The notes: generated from the sequence alone by a model not told the origin. A stretch of DNA of 50,185 nucleotides from Chloroflexota bacterium (GCA_019690095.1 JADGGD010000007.1:1-50185); one strand, 5' to 3'; positions 26,809 through 34,625 are shown, counted from the stretch's first letter. Numbers and translations are program-made.

Positions 26809-27513
26809 TCAGCCCCGGGGAACGCCCAGGTGGAGTGCGATCATCGCCGGAATGTCCTCCACCCGGCGCCGGCGCAGGAGCTCGACGAGCTGGGCGTGGC
26901 TTTCCCGCAGGTAGGCTGGCGAGACCCGGTGGACGTGCGGCCCGGAGTAGGCGACCGACCAGAAGAAGCGGTTAAGGATCGTTCCCAGGGTCATCAGGAA
27001 GCGGTTGCCGGTGGCCGCCAGGAGGGCCTGGTGGAACTCATCGTGCAGGCGCTGGATCTCCTCCTCCGCAGAGGCATCGCGGAGGGCGGCGGCGATTGCC
27101 GCGAGCTGATCCAGTTCTGCGTCGCTGATCCGGGCCAGGACCAGCTCGAAGATGCCGCGTTCGAAGATCGCCCGGGTCTGGATGAACTCCTGGTTGTCGA
27201 GCTCGTCCGTATTGAGCCAGCTTGCGAGCTGCCGGAAGACCGTGGTGTCGGCGACATCGCCGACATAGATGCCCCGTCCCTGGGCGACCTGGAGGATGCC
27301 GAGCGTTTCCAGCGATGAGACCGCCTGGCGAATGACATTCCGGCTCACCCCGAGCGACCGTGCCAGCTCGGCCTCGGACGGCAGGCGATCCCCGCGCCGG
27401 AGGTGGTTAGCCAGGACGTAGTCCTTAATCGCCTCGGCGGCGCGGTCAATGAGGCGGGCACGCGGCAGGGCGCGCAGGGGCCGGGGCGATCGGGCGGCCG
27501 CTGGCGTGCTCAT
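26809..27513 (-). CDS. GntR-family regulator, FadR/FCD type
   Basis: A 234-residue regulator: winged helix about 22-87 (IDRAAEAIKDYVLANHLRRGDRLPSEAELARSLGVSRNVIRQAVSSLETLGIL) and a helical FCD ligand domain to the end, with DEFHQALLAATGNRFLM and a C-terminal His pair region (SHAQLVELL, ALHLG) that usually binds a metal and an acidic ligand. It lies between the DapA-family gene and the OppB gene, so it should control that cluster. A -10-like TAGAAT at 27533-27528 is about 15 bases from the ATG, suggesting a nearly leaderless message. Confidence 0.92.
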   Translation of the reverse strand: MSTPAAARSPRPLRALPRARLIDRAAEAIKDYVLANHLRRGDRLPSEAELARSLGVSRNVIRQAVSSLETLGILQVAQGRGIYVGDVADTTVFRQLASWLNTDELDNQEFIQTRAIFERGIFELVLARISDAELDQLAAIAAALRDASAEEEIQRLHDEFHQALLAATGNRFLMTLGTILNRFFWSVAYSGPHVHRVSPAYLRESHAQLVELLRRRRVEDIPAMIALHLGVPRG

Positions 27514-27527
27514 GCTATCGTCCAGTC

Positions 27528-27533
27528 ATTCTA
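27528..27533 (-). promoter_or_regulatory. -10 element of the GntR/ABC operon
   Basis: TAGAAT on the minus strand, preceded by TG, with no strong ribosome-binding site between it and the ATG at 27513. The predicted transcript start would be within about 10 bases of the initiation codon. Confidence 0.4.
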
Positions 27534-27628
27534 CATCTACCGGATGACGGCGCCGCGCATCCTACCACCGGCGCGGCGCTCCGTCAAGCCCTGTCGCGCG
27601 CCGACCGCGGCGGCCAGCTCCGGCGGCC

Positions 27629-28546
27629 CTAGCGTCCGTAGCGCAGGATCAGGGGGTCAAGCCGACGGGCGATCTCGAGGAGCCCGGCCCGGATCGCCGG
27701 GTGGAGCGGTGCCGTCGGGGCCCGCGTGGCCTCGGAGCGAATAATCCCGGCCTCCTTCATGAGAACCTTGGTCGCCCGAAGGCCACATAGTTTGTTCTCG
27801 TAGGTGATCAGAGGGAGGTAGCGCTCGTAGAGGGCAATGGCGCCGGCCCGGTCGCCCGCCTGGTAGCGGTCGAAAATCTGGCGGAAGACCTCCGGGATCA
27901 TGCCGCCGGGCATCGTGCCCGTCGCCCCTGCGTCGAGGTCGGCGATCATGGTGATCCCCTCTTCACCGTCGAACGGCCCTTCGATCGCCGCTCCGCCCAG
28001 CTGGATCAGCTCGCGTAGTTTGACCGCCGCGCTGGCCGACTCGATCTTGAAATAGCGAACGGCATCGATCTCGCGGGCCAGCCGCGCCAGGAAAGAAGCA
28101 GTCAGGGTGACCCCGCTGACCGGGCTGTCCTGGACCATAATCGGGATCGAGATGGCCTTCGCGACCGTCTCGAAGAAGCGGAGGATGCCGTCTTCATCGG
28201 GCCGGAGCGTCCCGTGGTACGGCGGCATGAGCATGACCATGGCCGCGCCGGCCTCCTGGGCACGCCGCGACCGCTCGGCGGCAACCCGCGCGCTGTAGTG
28301 ACTGGTGGTGACAATGACCGGCACCCGCCCCCGGGCGTGCCGGACCAGGAGATCGGTCAGATAGTCGCGCTCGGCATCCGAGAGTGCCATCTGCTCGGAG
28401 AAGTTGGCCAGGATGCAGTAGCCGTGGGCGCCCGCGTCGATCAGGAACTCCGCCGCACGAACCTGGCTCTCCGCATCCAGGCTGCCGTCATCCGCGAAGG
28501 TCGTCGGGACGATCGGATAGATGCCCCGGTAGGGTCGCTCCATCAT
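27629..28546 (-). CDS. DapA-family aldolase/dehydratase
   Basis: A 305-residue Schiff-base lyase of the dihydrodipicolinate synthase/N-acetylneuraminate lyase superfamily, TIM barrel. The catalytic Lys is Lys167 (YFKIES). The Tyr that true DapA enzymes carry in a Y-N-x-P stretch is absent: the matching place reads VQDSPVSG (138-145). A QD-P stretch here is seen in sugar-acid dehydratases such as 2-keto-3-deoxyarabonate dehydratase, so this is probably not a lysine-biosynthesis enzyme. AAAGGAG precedes the first of two adjacent ATGs. It leads into the GntR/ABC/aminotransferase genes and probably acts on the imported compound. Confidence 0.88.
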   Translation of the reverse strand: MMERPYRGIYPIVPTTFADDGSLDAESQVRAAEFLIDAGAHGYCILANFSEQMALSDAERDYLTDLLVRHARGRVPVIVTTSHYSARVAAERSRRAQEAGAAMVMLMPPYHGTLRPDEDGILRFFETVAKAISIPIMVQDSPVSGVTLTASFLARLAREIDAVRYFKIESASAAVKLRELIQLGGAAIEGPFDGEEGITMIADLDAGATGTMPGGMIPEVFRQIFDRYQAGDRAGAIALYERYLPLITYENKLCGLRATKVLMKEAGIIRSEATRAPTAPLHPAIRAGLLEIARRLDPLILRYGR

Positions 28547-28760
28547 GGTCGCTCCTTTCCTTCATCACCCGCTTCTTTATCAGGACGCTGACCGGCCGGG
28601 CGCCAGCAGTCCCGACCGGGTCCGCAGGGTGCACCGGCTTCCCCGGGCCGGGTGCCGGCCGACATCGTAGCACGGCACTGCTACTGCCGTCACGATGGAC
28701 GGCATCCGCCGCTCGCCGGCAGACCGACCGGCCGCACGCTGCAGCGTACGGCTCGGCCCG

Positions 28761-30707
28761 CTATGCCCGCTCTGATTGATGCGCACGCGCCTGCCGGCCC
28801 TGTCCGTGCGCGGGCGTCAGCGCCGCCGTGATCGCCGCGCAGAGATCCCGGGCCAGCTCTGCCGCCGACCGCCCGGGAGCATCTGGCTCCAGTTCGAGCC
28901 ACTGCTCCGATCCAGCGGAGAGCGCGGTTGGGATCGGCCAGCCCTCCTCGGCCTCCAGCGCCACGGCGTAGGGCAGGTCGTCTTCTCCGGGTGCAGACGA
29001 GCGATCCATCAGGCGATCTGGCTGCCGACCGGCTGCCGTGAGGAACTGACGGAACTCCTCGATCTGGCGGCGGATCCGCCGCCCGTCCCGCGCCGGGCTC
29101 GCCAGCAGGAGGCGGAGCACGGCCAGTTCGAGGGAGAGCCCGCCGACCGCCGCGATGACCGGCCACGGCGAGCGGGCGATCGCTTCCAGCGCGGCGGCAG
29201 TGAGCGCGTACGCGGCCAGGAAACCAGCAAGGGCGATTCCGCCGACGCGGAGCCGTTCGGGCAGGCGAGCGAACCGCACGCGGAGGAGCACCAGGCCCAG
29301 GACGAGCGCGGTGGAATAGACCAGCGCAAGCGCGATGATCAGCCAGAGGACGCCAGCCGCCAGGTCGAGCGCGGCGCGCTGGAGTTCGGCCAGCGCGGAT
29401 GCGCCCAGTGCCGCTGTGGCCAGGAGCAGAGCGGGCACGAGATAGCCCCCGCGCGTGGCGAAGTAGCGGTCTTCGTAGAGGGCACCAATCAGGCGCCGGA
29501 GCTCGGAACGGGCGCGGCGCAGGTCGCCAGCGTTCTCCGGCCCGATCTGGAACGCACCCCCGAATCCGAGCAGTTCGAAGAGGACTGCCCCCTCCTCGGG
29601 CGCGGGCGGCCGGCGGGCCGGTCCGGGGCGGCGCACGAGGGTGAAGGTCGGGAGCGGTCCGCTGGTGCCCGGCGCCGCTCTGGCTGGTGCGGGCCGGCGC
29701 TCGCGGATGATCAGGTGCCCCAGCACGGCCAGATTGAGGATGGTAGCCGCGAGCGCGCGGGCATCACAGGCCCCCGCAGTGAGGAAGCGCAGCGCTGCCG
29801 GGGAGAGGCGGTCGGGCGGGTGCACCACCGGAGCGGCAGGAGGGCGCGCCGATGGTCGTCGAACGGCCAGCACCGCCAGCGCCCCGTACAGCGTGGTCAG
29901 GAGCAGGCCCAGCAGGGCGATCCGAGATGACTCCCCGCGCGCTACAAGCGGCAGGCCGCGCCCGAGCCGGGAAGGCTCGCGCACGAATCCGCGCGGCCAG
30001 TCTACCGCGATGGTCAGGCCGCGCCCGGCAATCTGAGCACCGTCCACGGTGTAGGCAACAATCCCTCCACGCTCAACCGTCGGCGGGATCGGCAGCACGG
30101 GTGCCTCCGGTCGCCCGATCCAGCCATCACCGTGGATGTCAATCGGGGGGACGCCCGGCGGGAGCTGGATGGTGGCCGTGAGACAGCCGGGCGGCGCCGG
30201 ACCGACGCTTCCGAGAAGCGGCCAGACGAGCCGGTCCCGGTCCTCGAGGAAGATGACCCCTCCGGTAAAGCGGTAGGTCAGGGTGTAGGTGTGCTCGCCC
30301 GGTGCGGCCGCATCCGGCCTGGCAAGCTGGATCCGGACGGCGGCGTCGGAGGAGCTCACCGCGGCGTGCCATGGCGTGCCGTCGCGCCGCGCCTCCTCCA
30401 GCAGGATATCCAGGCTGACAGTGTGCCCCGGGGCAGCGCGGTAGCGGGTCGGAATTTCCCGAACAAGTGGGATCCGGTCATCGCCGGTCACGCGGATCGT
30501 CTCGCGGACGGTGACCGAGGCGTCCGGATTGATCACTAGGTCGCTTGCCAGTTCGCGGACGGCGGCGGCCGTCCCGGCCGGGCCGCAGGCCGCGGCCCGC
30601 GACGGGGTTGGGAGAAGCGCCGCGGCGAGCGTCAGGAGTGCGGCCAGGAGGGACGCGCCGCGTCCGAAGACGGTCCTCGGCAGCAGGCACATCATCAGAC
30701 GCGGCAT
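28761..30707 (-). CDS. DUF2207-type predicted membrane protein
   Basis: About 648 residues, cell-envelope located, function unknown. A signal peptide (SLLAALLTLAAALLPTPSRA) is followed by an extracellular beta-rich domain with VNPDASVTVRETIRV-like wording (residues about 50-230), typical of DUF2207. Then come a membrane segment (IALLGLLLTTLYGALAVLAV), a cytoplasmic domain beginning LSPAALRFLTAGACDARALAATILNLAVLGHL, and three or four further membrane segments. The C-terminus is charged. I start at MPRLMMC (30707) because it places the signal peptide near the N-terminus; a GTG-like frame to 30779 is also open. LemA, its frequent partner, is not next to it here. Confidence 0.8.
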   Translation of the reverse strand: MPRLMMCLLPRTVFGRGASLLAALLTLAAALLPTPSRAAACGPAGTAAAVRELASDLVINPDASVTVRETIRVTGDDRIPLVREIPTRYRAAPGHTVSLDILLEEARRDGTPWHAAVSSSDAAVRIQLARPDAAAPGEHTYTLTYRFTGGVIFLEDRDRLVWPLLGSVGPAPPGCLTATIQLPPGVPPIDIHGDGWIGRPEAPVLPIPPTVERGGIVAYTVDGAQIAGRGLTIAVDWPRGFVREPSRLGRGLPLVARGESSRIALLGLLLTTLYGALAVLAVRRPSARPPAAPVVHPPDRLSPAALRFLTAGACDARALAATILNLAVLGHLIIRERRPAPARAAPGTSGPLPTFTLVRRPGPARRPPAPEEGAVLFELLGFGGAFQIGPENAGDLRRARSELRRLIGALYEDRYFATRGGYLVPALLLATAALGASALAELQRAALDLAAGVLWLIIALALVYSTALVLGLVLLRVRFARLPERLRVGGIALAGFLAAYALTAAALEAIARSPWPVIAAVGGLSLELAVLRLLLASPARDGRRIRRQIEEFRQFLTAAGRQPDRLMDRSSAPGEDDLPYAVALEAEEGWPIPTALSAGSEQWLELEPDAPGRSAAELARDLCAAITAALTPAHGQGRQARAHQSERA

Positions 30708-30906
30708 GCCCGGCGGGTGGACCGGGGGCGGTCGCCGCCCGGGAATCCATGGGAGACCCACCGTGTCCGCGGACAGCATCCCCAGCGCGCCCTCTCGCGG
30801 TGATCGCGCGCCCGGCCTCCGGCTGATGGCGAAGGCAGATCACCCGGCCGGCGCGCATGCCGAGGATACTCGCGCGGCGGTGCGGACGCAATGCCGCCGC
30901 GCGGCC

Positions 30907-31473
30907 TCAGGCCTGGCCGAGAAGAAGACCCGAGAGGAAGACCAGCCCGCCGCCGAGCATCACCTGCAGGCTCGAGCGGGACAGAGGAACGTGGAAGAAG
31001 CGGTGGCGGATAAAGGAGATGGTGATCAGCTCCAGGCCGACGAGGAAGACGGCGAGGGTCAGGGCAACATGGTAGGCCGGGATCAGGAAGGGCAGGGTGT
31101 GCAGGAAGCCGCCGCCGAACGTGCAGATGCCGACGATCGAGCCGCGCCGAAGCGGATCGCCCCGGCCGGTCAGCTCGCCGGTATCCGACAGCGCCTCGGC
31201 GAAGCCCATGCTGATGCCGGCCCCGACCGCGGCCGCCATGCCGACGACCCAGGCAGTGTGCGAGCTCCGCGTGGCGACCGCGGCGGCGAAGATCGGCGCC
31301 AGGGTCGAGACGGACCCATCCATCAGGCCGGCCAGGCCGGGCTGCACCACCCGGAGCACGATCCCGTTGGTATCGAGACGATGATGATCCTCCCCGAGGA
31401 GCAGATGGCGAAGAGCATTCAGCCAGCGTGGACCAAGTGCCCGTCGGAGCATCTGCTCGCCTCCCATTCCCAC
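30907..31473 (-). CDS. VIT-family iron/manganese transporter
   Basis: About 188 residues, inner membrane, related to the vacuolar iron transporter/CCC1 family that moves ferrous iron or manganese out of the cytosol. The family stretch GLMDGSVSTLAPIFAAAVAT contains the conserved Asp and Ser of the first membrane helix, followed by GMAAAVGAGISMGFAEALSD with a conserved Glu. It is shorter than many VIT proteins and lacks a ferritin-like domain. I prefer the GTG at 31473 because AAGGAG is 9 bases upstream; an ATG at 31500 has no site. A Fur-like box overlaps the promoter. Confidence 0.82.
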   Translation of the reverse strand: MGMGGEQMLRRALGPRWLNALRHLLLGEDHHRLDTNGIVLRVVQPGLAGLMDGSVSTLAPIFAAAVATRSSHTAWVVGMAAAVGAGISMGFAEALSDTGELTGRGDPLRRGSIVGICTFGGGFLHTLPFLIPAYHVALTLAVFLVGLELITISFIRHRFFHVPLSRSSLQVMLGGGLVFLSGLLLGQA

Positions 31474-31497
31474 CGCTGTTATCTCCTTGGCAAGAAA

Positions 31498-31503
31498 CAT
31501 TAT
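31498..31503 (-). promoter_or_regulatory. -10 element of the VIT-family gene
   Basis: GATAAT on the minus strand; the expected transcript start, about 31491, lies just before the AAGGAG used by the GTG at 31473. This position argues against the ATG at 31500 as the true start. Confidence 0.5.
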
Positions 31504-31519
31504 CGTCTAATAACTGGAA

Positions 31520-31534
31520 TTAGAATCATTCTAG
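31520..31534. promoter_or_regulatory. Fur-superfamily box at the VIT promoter
   Basis: TTAGAAT-C-ATTCTAG is a 7-1-7 inverted repeat with only the outermost pair mismatched (TAGAAT-C-ATTCTA is perfect, 31521-31533). The 7-1-7 layout is that of Fur and PerR boxes, and the core also resembles the iron-control element bound by Irr. It lies in the -35 region of the metal transporter promoter, a position suited to repression. Confidence 0.55.
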
Positions 31535-31718
31535 GTAAGAGCATAGCAGGATCCGGTCCCGGTGGCAAGAGGGGTCTTTTCGCATGCCGGCAGATCCAGC
31601 GTGCGGCGGGAATCCGACCCCCTGGAGCAGGGGACGCGATGCGCGGAGACCCGTCTGGTTCGGCCGGAGAGGGGCTGTCCGGGGAGATCGGGCGTGGCCG
31701 GCGCCAGTGGAGTCACGA

Positions 31719-33071
31719 TCACGCCGGTGGGGCGGGTACAGCCGGCAGGGTGAAGGAGAACACCGACCCGGCGCCGGGCGTGCTCTCGGCCCAGATCCGC
31801 CCGCCGTGCGCCTCGACGATCGCCCGAGCGATGTAAAGCCCGAGCCCGAGCCCCTCGACCGATCCGTCTGGATCGAGCCGGCTGAAGGGCTGGAAGAGAA
31901 GCCCCAGCTTCTCGGGCGGAATGCCGATCCCCTGATCGCTCACCCGGACCAGGACATCGCCCGTGTCCGGGGTATGGCCGATCGAGACGCGCACCTCGCC
32001 GCCGTCTGGCGAGTACTTGATCGCGTTGGAGATGAGGTTAGACAGAAGCTGGGCGATCCGCTCCGGGTCCCACTCGCCCTCACAGCGAGGTGGGGCATCA
32101 AGGAGAATCCGGTGCGCCGCGCTGGTGCCCTGGAACAGGGCGATGACTTCCCCCGCGGCCGCGACCAGGTCCATCGGAAAGGGGCGCACGTGGAAGCGCC
32201 CGGCGTCGATCCGCGTCGCCCCGATCAGGTCATCCACCAGGCGGCGCATGCGGCGAATAGCGTTCTCGGTCGCCGGGAGGACCCGCCGCTCGACCTCGCC
32301 GGTGCGCCGCCGACTGGTCCGGAGGAGCTCGAACGAGGTGGCGACCACGCCCAGTGGACCGCGCAGCTCGTGCGCGATCATCCCGATGAACTGCCGGAGC
32401 CGCCGGTGGGCCTCTTCGGCCTCGCGGCGCGCTTCGCGCTCCCGGGCGTGCAGGCGCGCGTTCTCGATGGCGATCGCTCCGTAGGCGGCCAGGGTCTCGA
32501 GCAGTCGGATATCCGGGCTTCCGAGGGAGCGCCGTTCGCGCCAGTCCACGAAGAGGACACCGATCGCCCGTCCCCCGTGGCTGATGGGCACGGCCGCGAA
32601 CGACTGGCGGTCGTCCCGGTAGGTCTGGCGCAGGTGCGGATCGGCGCGGATATCCTCGACCACGACCGTCCGACCGGTCTGGAGGACGGTCCTCGTCAGC
32701 CCCTCCGGGCGGATCGCGGCGTGGTCATCCCAGTGGGGGATGCCGGTATGGCGGGTGGTGAAGCGGCGGTGGGGTACCCCCTCCGGGCTCTCCGGCAGGA
32801 GGATGCTCGCCGAAACCGCCCCGAAGATCTTCTCTGCGGCCTGAAGGATCGCCGCCAGGGCCTCCTCCAGGCTCCGCGAGCCAGTGATGTGCTGGGCGAT
32901 GGTATGGAGCTCCTCGGCCACGATGCGCTGTCGGCGCTCTATCTCCACGATCCGGCGCACCTCGTCCGGCCAGGAGCGAGAATCCGCCAGGGGGACGGAT
33001 TCGTCCAGTCGGGCCGGGTCCGCGCGCGGTTGGGCGGCTTCGGATCTCTCCACGATGAGCGGCCTCCTCAT
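31719..33071 (-). CDS. Soluble histidine kinase with GAF sensor
   Basis: A 450-residue cytoplasmic sensor kinase with no membrane segment. A GAF domain (about 65-205) is followed by a short coiled coil (AREREARREAEEAHRRLRQ). The HisKA domain has His234 as phosphoacceptor (MIAHELRGPLG), and the ATPase domain has the N box at Asn349 (LLSNLISNAIKYSP), G1 DQGIGIP (379-385) and G2 GLGLGL (407-412). No response regulator is adjacent; receivers at 4169 and 36030 are possible partners. It is divergent from a GntR gene across a 283-base region with tandem direct repeats. Confidence 0.93.
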   Translation of the reverse strand: MRRPLIVERSEAAQPRADPARLDESVPLADSRSWPDEVRRIVEIERRQRIVAEELHTIAQHITGSRSLEEALAAILQAAEKIFGAVSASILLPESPEGVPHRRFTTRHTGIPHWDDHAAIRPEGLTRTVLQTGRTVVVEDIRADPHLRQTYRDDRQSFAAVPISHGGRAIGVLFVDWRERRSLGSPDIRLLETLAAYGAIAIENARLHAREREARREAEEAHRRLRQFIGMIAHELRGPLGVVATSFELLRTSRRRTGEVERRVLPATENAIRRMRRLVDDLIGATRIDAGRFHVRPFPMDLVAAAGEVIALFQGTSAAHRILLDAPPRCEGEWDPERIAQLLSNLISNAIKYSPDGGEVRVSIGHTPDTGDVLVRVSDQGIGIPPEKLGLLFQPFSRLDPDGSVEGLGLGLYIARAIVEAHGGRIWAESTPGAGSVFSFTLPAVPAPPA

Positions 33072-33165
33072 CCAGACGGCATCCCCGGCGGCGGTGCTGC
33101 GCCAGGCCGACAGGCCGACAGACCAGCGCCGGCACCCCGGCGGGCAGACATCTGCTCCGTATCTT

Positions 33166-33208
33166 AACGCAAATCCAACGCAAAGAGTCCATCAGAATCC
33201 ATCCAGAA
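33166..33208. repeat. Tandem direct repeats in a divergent promoter region
   Basis: AACGCAAA occurs at 33166-33173 and 33177-33184 (11-base spacing, about one helical turn). Directly after come TCCATCAGAA (33188-33197) and TCCATCCAGAA (33198-33208). Spaced direct repeats of this kind are typical of sites for tandem-binding regulators such as OmpR-type proteins. The rest of 33072-33354 shows no gene. Confidence 0.45.
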
Positions 33209-33337
33209 CTTCGGCGCATGACCCGGCGCGGCCGTCTGCGGATTGCCTCATGCCCGACGCAGGTATCCGGTCCTGCTTGCGGTGCCGCCGGCATCGGGTT
33301 CCAGTGCCACCGTCTTTTGGGAAACACGCATCCGCTG

Positions 33338-33343
33338 TACAAT
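33338..33343 (+). promoter_or_regulatory. -10 element of the second GntR gene
   Basis: TACAAT ends 11 bases before the ATG at 33355, with no ribosome-binding site between, suggesting a leaderless message. TGTACA (33336-33341) overlaps it and matches the GT-AC core of FadR-subfamily operators, so autoregulation is possible. Confidence 0.4.
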
Positions 33344-33354
33344 ACCGACGGTAG

Positions 33355-34080
33355 ATGATCGACCGGTTGATGACATTCGATCCGGAACCCGCACACCGGG
33401 CCGCCCTCTGGGAGCCGATCGCTGCGGCGCTCCGCCGTGCGATTATCCTCGGCGAGCTGCCGGCCGGGCTGCACCTGGAAGAGCCTGCCCTCGCCGAGAA
33501 GTTCGGTGTGAGCCGCATCCCGATCCGTGAGGCGCTCGCCCGCCTGGCCCACGAGGGGCTCGTTCGGCTGGAGCCCCGCCGCGGGGCATTCGTCATCGGC
33601 ACGACCGAGGCTGACATCCACGACATCTATGAACTGCGCCAGGTGATCGAGATCCACGCGGCCCGCCGCGTTGCCGGTCACCTCGACCCGCCGCTGGTTG
33701 AGCGGCTCCGTTACTGTATTGAGCGGATCGTGCACGCAGTCGAGAGCGGGCACGCCGGCCACATGGCCGCGCCTGACTTCGAGTTCCACCGCCTGATCAT
33801 CGAGCGCGTGGGTAACCGCCGCCTTCTTGCGGCATGGGAGCCGATCGGCAGCCTGATCGGTACAATCCTCGGCGTCACCAGCACGCTCGGTCCTGATTTC
33901 GTCGCCTCGGTGGACTCGCATCGGGCCCTTCTGCTTGCCCTGGAGCGCGGGGATCCGGAGGGCGCCGCAGAGGCAGTGCGCCGGCAGCTCGAGACGGGCG
34001 AGCGCGCGATATGCGCGGCCCTGCGCGCCGCCCACGCCGCAGGCGGCCAGACGCTGGCGGCCGCACCGGGCGGTGCCTAG
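33355..34080 (+). CDS. GntR-family regulator, FadR/FCD type (second)
   Basis: A 241-residue regulator. The winged helix (about 17-78: LWEPIAAALRRAIILGELPAGLHLEEPALAEKFGVSRIPIREALARLAHEGLVRLEP) precedes an FCD domain with EFHRLIIERVGNRRLL and a terminal SHRALLLALERGDPEGAAEAVRRQL. The FCD fold binds small organic acids, often with a metal held by Asp/His residues. The adjacent genes do not reveal a target operon. An alternative ATG lies at 33370. Confidence 0.9.
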   Translation: MIDRLMTFDPEPAHRAALWEPIAAALRRAIILGELPAGLHLEEPALAEKFGVSRIPIREALARLAHEGLVRLEPRRGAFVIGTTEADIHDIYELRQVIEIHAARRVAGHLDPPLVERLRYCIERIVHAVESGHAGHMAAPDFEFHRLIIERVGNRRLLAAWEPIGSLIGTILGVTSTLGPDFVASVDSHRALLLALERGDPEGAAEAVRRQLETGERAICAALRAAHAAGGQTLAAAPGGA

Positions 34081-34271
34081 GCGCCCGGTGGGATCGGGAC
34101 GCGCGCTGACAGCCTCACCCTCCCGCGCGCACCCTGGGGAGGCAGCTGCCAGAGGGGCATGCGCAGGCACTCCGCCCGCGCCCGGTCTGGCGGGTTAGAT
34201 CGAGCACGGTCAACTCCCGCCGCGTGGCGCCGTGCCCCCGCGGCCGATCTGCTGGCTGTGGCGCCGGGCCT

Positions 34272-34279
34272 GCTATACT
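34272..34279 (+). promoter_or_regulatory. Extended -10 promoter of the selenoprotein gene
   Basis: TGCTATACT contains an extended -10 (TG, one base, TATACT at 34274-34279). No good -35 is visible, as is common with extended -10 promoters. The expected leader of about 30 bases includes GGGAGG at 34302-34307, 7 bases before the ATG. Confidence 0.55.
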
Positions 34280-34314
34280 AAGGTGTGTCAATCACCAGAA
34301 TGGGAGGGACACCC

Positions 34315-34581
34315 ATGGCGGATAAGAAGCTCAGCATTACCATCACCTACTGCATCCCCTGAAAGACCTGGTCACGGGCCGCCTGGATGGCGACCGAGCT
34401 GATCAGCCGCTTCCCCGACCAGATCGAGGAGATCACCCTGCGAGGCGGCCACGGTGGTGCCTTTGAGGTCAGCATCGACGGCCAGCAGGTCTTCTCGAAG
34501 CTCCAGTCCAACCGCTATCCCGAATTGAACGAACTCATCGAGCCAATCCGTCGTCGGCTGGAAGCCCCGACGTCGGCCTGA
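34315..34581 (+). CDS. SelW/Rdx-type selenoprotein, UGA read as selenocysteine
   Basis: An 88-residue thioredoxin-like redox protein if the in-frame TGA at 34360-34362 is read as selenocysteine (residue 16). It begins MADKKLSITITYCIP; the TGA follows, then KTWSRAAWMATELISRF continues in the same frame to a TGA stop at 34581. SelW/Rdx proteins carry a CxxC or CxxU motif after the first beta strand followed by a helix with RAAW-A-ELL. Here Cys13 and the TGA at 16 give exactly C-x-x-U. The rest (EITLRGGHGGAFEVSIDGQQVFSKLQ, then YPELNELIEPIRRRL) matches the family's second half. GGGAGG and an extended -10 promoter precede it. Taken as starting at 34387, it would lose its active site. A nonsense pseudogene is less likely but possible; sel genes are not in the window. 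Confidence 0.85.
34377..34395 (+). promoter_or_regulatory. Bacterial SECIS-like hairpin
   Basis: GGCCGCC pairs with GGCGACC (7 positions, one C-A mismatch) around a 5-base loop TGGAT with G in its second position. The loop starts 21 bases after the TGA, inside the coding sequence. Bacterial SECIS elements lie immediately downstream of UGA, have a small apical loop with a G in its first two positions, and recruit SelB. All three properties are met. Confidence 0.65.
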
Positions 34582-34584
34582 TCC

Positions 34585-34625
34585 GGCGTGTCCGCCGCCT
34601 GTAGAGCCCGGGCGGTGGACACGCC
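34585..34625. terminator. Strong hairpin after the selenoprotein gene
   Basis: GGCGTGTCC (34585-34593) pairs perfectly with GGACACGCC (34617-34625), and an inner CCGCC pairs with GGCGG. It starts 4 bases after the stop codon and lies between convergent genes. There is no U-tract. Confidence 0.6.

Noticed and set aside
34360-34362. TGA as a simple nonsense mutation (pseudogene)
   Set aside because: The codon falls exactly at the Cys/Sec position of the family, the frame is otherwise intact and a SECIS-like hairpin follows; kept only as a fallback.
34387-34581. Short 64-residue protein as the real start of the SelW-like gene
   Set aside because: No ribosome-binding site, and it removes the first strand and the CxxU motif; the upstream ATG with GGGAGG and the family match make the TGA-containing reading better.
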